From assembly GCF_002105155.1 (NCBI RefSeq), contig NW_019029003.1, positions 372,001 to 436,000 of the forward strand: 64,000 nt of DNA. The letters are read 5' to 3'. Below the pieces are notes generated by a model that had not been told where the DNA came from, ran no database searches, and saw nothing but the letters and a program-made list of their open reading frames with translations. The position numbers were made by a program, and so were the translations under genes. Position 1 is the first letter of the stretch. The number at the start of each line of letters is the position of its first letter. This document shows positions 58,631 through 64,000 of this stretch, one piece after another. This stretch comes from Lobosporangium transversale (taxonomy: Eukaryota > Mortierellomycota > Mortierellomycetes > Mortierellales > Mortierellaceae).

Positions 58631-60200
58631 TATCGGTATCGTCATCATCATTATTTGAGTCTTCATTACGGGATAACGACCCTATGTCCATATCACTATG
58701 CTGAGAACCATCATCTCGTTCATTATCGTCCTCACTCGTCACGGCTCCGTGATCTTCATATTGATCAAAGTTTCGACGTGGAGGATAGTTGGGCGCATTG
58801 ACATAGATCAGTTTTGGTTTTGTCTGGTCCATGGTTCGATCTGACTCAGATATGGGATCACGTTGAGGCGATGAATTAGTAGTGCCAATACGAGCCGTGG
58901 AGCTTGAGGCTGAAAGTACTTTGGCAGCAGAGGAGGATCCTGCCTGACTCTGCATGTCGTCTTGATTAATACCGAGAGCGCCGGTTGCTACAGATGGAGC
59001 AGGACTTTGAGAAGGAAGTACAGTATTGCTGAGGAGTTCTTTGAGATCCCGATTAAGCTGATTCAGAAGTTGAAATAGCGATAGTTGGTTCATTGTTTTG
59101 GCAATATCGCGGAATCCTTGCTCAACATTTCTAAACAAATTCAAGCGAATCTTGGGTAAGATCCCAGTTTTGAAAATTTGATTATTCCTAGTATCCAAGT
59201 CATGTTACCTTGCGCGCCACATCTCAATCTCTGGATTAAGGCCATTTTGCTTCAAGCGAATCTCGCAAGGCTCAAGAGGGAATTCATTAGGGATTAGCAA
59301 GTTAATCCAAAGAGGGCCTTCCCAGATGACTGGCATGCGGCTCTTGTCAATTGTATCTAGCGAGATCTGAAATTCCGTGGATGAGATAGTCGAAAACGAT
59401 GAACGGAAACGTGTTTGAATCTGGTTCAGCTGCTTTTGGCGTTGAAGCGAAGCCTGATTGATCTGCTCTGCTGTGTAAGTTTTTGGTATAGACGTCTCAG
59501 AGGTTTTTGAAGAAGACACTGGGTTTATTTCTTGACGTTGTATTGAAGGCACAGTCGAGGAGGACAGGACTGTTGAATTTGGAACAGAATTTGGTAATGG
59601 AGGAGGAAGAGTGGGCACTGTTGATGATGGTAACCCAGCAGCAGAAGGATGTTGAGATTGCTGATGTCCATGTCCATGGCCTATAAAACGAATGGTAGGT
59701 GCAGGCGGTTTCTGGAGCAGTTGCTCCATATTGATATCTAACCAGTTGAGATGAGCCAACAATGATCTTTTTTGCAATGCTGCCTCCGCAAATCCACGCT
59801 CAAGATTGGTAGCAAATCCTATAGGTATATCTTTGTTGAGAACAGTGACACTACAAGGCGAGGTTGGATAATCCGTGGGGACTGACAACTGGATATGAAG
59901 AAACTCAATCTCGTATGGGAAGTCGGGATCGCTGGGGTAAATCTTGAGTTGAAATTGATCGCAGTAGTTCAAGATATTATCCTTATCCTTATCCTTATCA
60001 TTGTCATTGTCATTGCCACCGACACTAGCTGCAGTAGAAGTAGCAGGAGAGGAAGTAGGAGCAATAGCAATGAAGGACGATTTGTATCGATTCTTGATCT
60101 GCGAGATCTCAAAAGCGCGCAAGGAAGAACCAGCTCGATCCTGAGCGATATTTTGTAAGGAGCGAGGAATGGGTTTTGATACAGGAGCTCTAGTTGTCAT
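57411..60200 (-). CDS. RWD-like and CHY zinc-finger protein
   Basis: Two minus-strand exons (59209-60200 and 57411-59130, 78-nt intron) join in phase to give 903 residues. I start at the ATG at 60200 (MTTRAPVSKPIPRSLQNIAQ), because the upstream in-frame extension is hydrophobic leader sequence. Two RWD-like segments are visible: YEIEFLHIQLSVPTDYPTSP near residue 100, and WINLLIPNEFPLEPCEIRL just before the intron. The middle is Ser-rich and has a run of about 13 Asp. The C-terminal half has several CxxC pairs (CNRC, CENC, CSEC, CRKC) and ends with a CHY zinc finger (GACDHYKKSRRWFRFPCC, CHICHDEKESGSHECDYAKR, MICGHCSREQ, CVCG) and a basic tail. Fungal proteins with this RWD/CHY layout exist, but their role is not established. 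Zinc-dependent protein binding or ubiquitin-pathway function is an inference. Confidence 0.87.
58590..58648. repeat. (TCATCG)n coding repeat (poly-Asp)
   Basis: A hexanucleotide run that on the minus strand encodes the poly-Asp stretch of the CHY protein. Confidence 0.85.
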
Positions 60201-60690
60201 AGTAGTAGTAAAATACGCTAATAGTAGTAATAGCACCAGCAGCAATTGCCTTGTGGAGTAGGAAATATCGTGCAAAGGATAAGTGAGAGAATTAAGGAAT
60301 AAAAGCAAGGAAAGGAAGAATGCAAAAGAGAAATACCATTTTTCATACTGCGAGAATGAAAGCCACAGATTAAATGGATATAAAATACTGCGGAGGTACA
60401 AAAGATGGGCATGTACAAACCTGGTCTCCAAGAATGTACAACAGTCAGCAAAAAAATGTGCTCTTTTCTTTTTTACTTGTTTACATATTTTATCTTTCTT
60501 TCTTTCTTACCATTTACCTCTCCTCCCTCCGTTTCCTCGTTCCTTCCTCATTCTTACTCCTCAATCCCCATTTCTTTTCATCCCTTCTGCCCTTCCGTTC
60601 CTCTTCCTCGGTCTCATCCTATTGTTTTATTTCCATTTCCTTATTCCATCATCTTATCATCTTATTATCAATTAACAACCCAACGATAAA

Positions 60691-60723
<33 letters not shown>

Positions 60724-60813
60724 TTTTTTTTTTTTTTTTTTCTTCTTCAAAACCTCTATTCATCATCATCCTTATTCATCATCTCTTCTCTTTTTCTCTT
60801 TCATTTTACCACT
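60201..60813. promoter_or_regulatory. Divergent promoter and pyrimidine-rich leader of the Ssd1-like gene
   Basis: It separates the CHY gene from the Ssd1-like gene. From about 60,480 to the ATG the plus strand is almost all C and T, with a (CT)n run at about 60693-60716 followed by T24. That is the leader pattern of several genes here. Confidence 0.5.
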
Positions 60814-62518
60814 ATGTCACGAGAATCCTCCTCTTCTTCTTCCTCTTCTCCCTCTTCCACTTTCACCTTTGCTCCTGCAACAGGTGTCTTTCCTTCTTCA
60901 TCTCCTTCCAATATCACTGCTCCGACCGTTTCTTCCGCTCCTTCCAGTCGCCGGTCCTCTATTCTCTTTGGTGACAAGTTTGGTCGCATTGGCTCGGGTT
61001 TACCTACTGTCAACGAAAATGACCTCCAACATTCTGCCAATACCTCGCGTCAATCTCTGTCTCAACCTCCGGCCCAGCCTGAGTCCCAGCCCCAATCTCA
61101 TTCTGGCCCTCCTCCTGCTGGAAGCAATAGACGTGGCAGCCATGTACGCTCAAAGTCTATGAAAGAACAGCTTGATCAATTTGGTCAGAGTGGTAACAAG
61201 GACAATGCGCCAAAGACCCTGCAGTCTCTGCAGGAGATCATTAGTAGCCTCAAGAGCATTCCTGCTAACCATAATAGCCAACCATCGAATGTGAGCACCG
61301 CTGACCCCTATCAGCAGCACCAACAGCAACAGCAACAGCAGCCACCAATTGGCCAAGGCCAAGGCCTTTCCCGCCATGAGAAACGCTCGTCCATGTCCTC
61401 GCTACCCTCGCGGTCCTCAATGGGTTACTTTAGTACAGGAAGTCTTAATACCAAAGAGTCTGGATTTTCTGGCTCCGGTTCTGGGACCACAACTACCCTC
61501 CACATCTCGCAACCGCCCCGTGGCACCTCTATTGAGAATGCTCTTCAATCTACAGTCGCAACTTTGCGTCGTCTCTCTGTCTCTGACTCAAAACGCCCTG
61601 TAATTTCTACCATCAAAAAGGATGACGATCCTGTAAGTCTATTCGAACAACATTGGGTTACATGCTCAATGAAATTGTACGCCTGTGAGCGCACCTGTCC
61701 CTTTTTTTAGATGGAAAAAGAAAAGTCGTCAACTGGCGTGTAACTGATCCATCGTCCTCCAACCTCGCCCTCTTTTCCCTTCTTTTATCCTCTTGGGTTT
61801 TGTTATTCTTTAAAATAGACATTGGACAACACAGCTCCCAGAAAAACCAATAACCGCCGTTCTATTGTGCTTCCCCAGGATATAGGCACAATGGGCATTG
61901 ACCAACAGGAGATCAGTAGAAGAAATAGACGCTCAGCTACAGGTTCATCTGTGGACAGTCTGTACTTCAACCCTTCCACAGACATTCTTCCACTCACTCC
62001 TACCACCCCTACTTCTGGATATCAGCCTAATCGTCGTTCAGTCATCATTCGCCCAGAAGAAGTTGCAGCATTGCAGGAGGGTCGCACCTATGTTTCACCT
62101 GCCGCAAAGAACTCAGGACGAGGCAGCTATTCTAGCGATGAAGAGGCGGATGCCATTGCAGACACTCTTTCAGCCCTCGAGGGTAAGGCTAGTATGGGAC
62201 ATGGTGTGAGTTATTCATCCAAAGCCCCTCACCGCCGGTCTATCTCCAGCGTCGATCCAAACTCTCTTGCTGAGTTTGCCGCTAAGCTTCCCAACCATAT
62301 GCAGCCTGGCACCGGCTCTGCGGCCTTCCAGAATTTCGGACAAAGTCTTGTCAATAATGATGACGCTCGTGACCGCAGACGATACTCAACTTCGTTCAAT
62401 TCTACGGTTGCGAGTCGATCAGCTATGACTGGACCAATTAGTCGACGTCTCTCAGCTGCGCCGGCTGTCAGGGAAGCTGATCGTAAAGAATGGCGTATAT
62501 GTAAGTTCTCCCTCTCTC

Positions 62519-62549
<31 letters not shown>

Positions 62550-64000
62550 GTATTGTTCTTAATTTAAACAGAAGAGGTATCAAGAAGAAAAGTGGAAAGG
62601 AAGAGCGATTTTATCTAAACGATAGTTTCTCTGCATGACTTCTTGGGCATCATATCATTTAGCTACATCACTGGCCTCTAATACAGGTCTGTCCAATAGG
62701 GATAGTGTTAGTCTCAAGGAGAATGCGAATGGTCGTCGCCCGCTCTTCCAAGCTCATTTGACTTATTCAGATTTTCATTCACTTCTGACAAAACAGAAGC
62801 ACAAATATGTTCAAGGCGTCCTCAGAATCAACAAACGTAACCGTTCAGATGCTTATGTCACAGTTGATTCTCTGCCAGAAGGCGATGTTTACATTTGTGG
62901 AAGTAAGGACAGGAACCGTGCATTGGAAGGAGATGTTGTTGGTATTGAGCTTATCGATTTTGAGGACGTGCCTATCCAAAAACTAGAAGGCGGAAAGGAC
63001 AAAAAGAAGAACAAGCGTGCAGAGGATGTAGAGGAAGCTGGTGAAGCCGACGTTGAAGATATCAAACCCAAATATTGCGGCCGTGTCGTTTCTATTGTTG
63101 AGCGCTCATTAGTCCAAATGTTTTCAGGGACTTTAACTTTACAACGACCAAGTGGATCAGCAAAGAAAAATGAACGTCGCCGTCTAGATGATGATGATTC
63201 GAAGGGCCAACCCCGAATTGTCTGGTTCAAACCTGTATGATTATATCTTTTACGAATAAGATATTTATTATTTATTTTGCTGTTATTTACTCTTTTTTAG
63301 TTTCAGATAATTGATGGATATCTTCTTTCGATTTTCTATATCTGATTTCTCTAGACCGATAAGCGCGTGCCCTTAATTGCTATTCCTATTGATCAAGCCC
63401 CCAGGGATTTTGTAGAGAATCATATGGCATATGCCCATAAGCTCTTTTTAGCTACAATCAAACGTTGGCCTCTTAGCTCACTTCATCCTTTTGGGCATCT
63501 TGAACGTGAGCTTGGCGATATTGGTAATATTGAGATCGAGACAGAAGCTTTGTTAGCGGATAACAACGTCACTACTACTGCATTTGGCGAAAAGGTTGAA
63601 AAATGTCTCCCTGAACTTCCATGGGTTATTCCGGAGAAGGAACTGAGTAACCGCCGTGACCTTCGGAAGAGTTGTACCTTCACAATTGACCCCGCCACCG
63701 CCAAGGATCTGGATGATGCAGTGTCCTGCATTCGCCTCGAGGATGGCACATTTGAAATTGGTGTCCACATTGCTGATGTTTCCCATTTCATCAAAGTTGG
63801 TTCTGCTTTAGACAGAGAAGCTAAAGCAAGAGCTACTACTGTTTACTTGGTTCAAAAGGCGATCCCAATGTTGCCGACCGTACTCTCGGAGGATCTTTGT
63901 AGTCTGACAGTAAATGTCGACAGGCTTACATTTTCAGTGTTCTGGATCATGACTGAGAGCGGTGAGATTCTCAAGACCTCATTTGCAAAGTCTGTCATTC
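60814..64000 (+). CDS. SSD1: Ssd1/Dis3L2-type RNB-domain RNA-binding protein (3' end cut by window)
   Basis: Exons 60814-61632, 61819-62500, 62663-63234 (or 62687-63234) and 63355 to the window end join in phase; about 907 residues are visible. The N-terminus is Ser/Gln-rich and disordered with basic Ser motifs HVRSKS, HEKRSS and HRRSIS, which fit the NDR-kinase (Cbk1) consensus. A cold-shock-like region starts at PLFQAHLTYSDFHSLL and includes KHKYVQGVLRINKRN and RALEGDVVGIEL. The RNB domain begins in exon 4 with SCTFTIDPATAKDLDDAVSC and EIGVHIADVSHFIK, then AIPMLPTVLSEDLCSLTVN. Yeast Ssd1 binds cell-wall mRNAs and represses translation under Cbk1 control. Here the four catalytic-type Asp residues are present, so it may be an active nuclease. 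The C-terminus lies beyond the window. Confidence 0.93.

Noticed and set aside
60283-61162. 262-codon plus-strand frame overlapping the start of the Ssd1-like gene
   Set aside because: It is a pyrimidine-coded Leu/Ser/Phe/Pro frame overlapping the supported SSD1 exon 1.

Overview
This is a stretch of nuclear genome from a filamentous fungus, and early-diverging Mucoromycota (best guess a Mortierella relative) fits best. Genes are eukaryotic and interrupted by short GT-AG introns, intergenic DNA is AT-rich with many 15-30 nt runs of A or T, and the gene set is fungal: a CrgA-like LON/RING protein, Cdc24, Ssd1, a Vsb1-type SulP transporter and a hybrid histidine kinase. I rebuilt intron-containing genes by joining reading frames at splice sites and checking phase and family conservation. 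The species is an inference.

Layout. 0-7.4 kb: a LON/RING protein (minus, cut by the window edge) diverges from a large protein carrying an EH domain and two SPRY domains. 7.4-14.0 kb: a gene-poor stretch full of microsatellites. 14.0-29.6 kb: a membrane-bound hybrid histidine kinase (plus), then on the minus strand the proteasome ATPase Rpt6, a Vsb1-like SulP/STAS/cyclic-nucleotide-domain transporter, and the Cdc42 exchange factor Cdc24. 29.6-40.0 kb: a sparse, accessory-looking block with a small secreted cysteine-rich protein (22 Cys in about 90 residues after a Kex2-type KR site), a frameshifted fragment resembling a PIF/Harbinger transposase, and a single-pass membrane protein with an eight-cysteine ectodomain. 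40.0-64.0 kb: a dense housekeeping block with ribosomal protein eL6, an unknown disordered acidic protein, an OB-fold/CCCH/methyltransferase protein, a CREB-like bZIP factor, SURF4/Erv29, RNA polymerase I/III subunit AC19, a mitochondrial transcription factor B-type dimethyltransferase, splicing factor Clf1/Crooked neck, an RWD/CHY zinc-finger protein and an Ssd1/Dis3L2-type RNB protein cut by the window end.

There are no operons; neighbours are mostly unrelated in function. Several genes bear on polarity, wall and stress signalling (Cdc24, Ssd1, histidine kinase, bZIP) and others on gene expression (eL6, AC19, Clf1, mtTFB, OB/methyltransferase). The most notable observations are the cysteine-rich secreted protein with a twofold internal repeat, the EH-SPRY-SPRY architecture, the Ssd1 homologue that keeps the catalytic aspartate cluster lost in yeast Ssd1, a kinase with a degenerate plus an interrupted receiver, a single-nucleotide frameshift in the mtTFB gene, and two GC-AG introns. 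I saw no tRNA, rRNA, CRISPR or intact mobile element.
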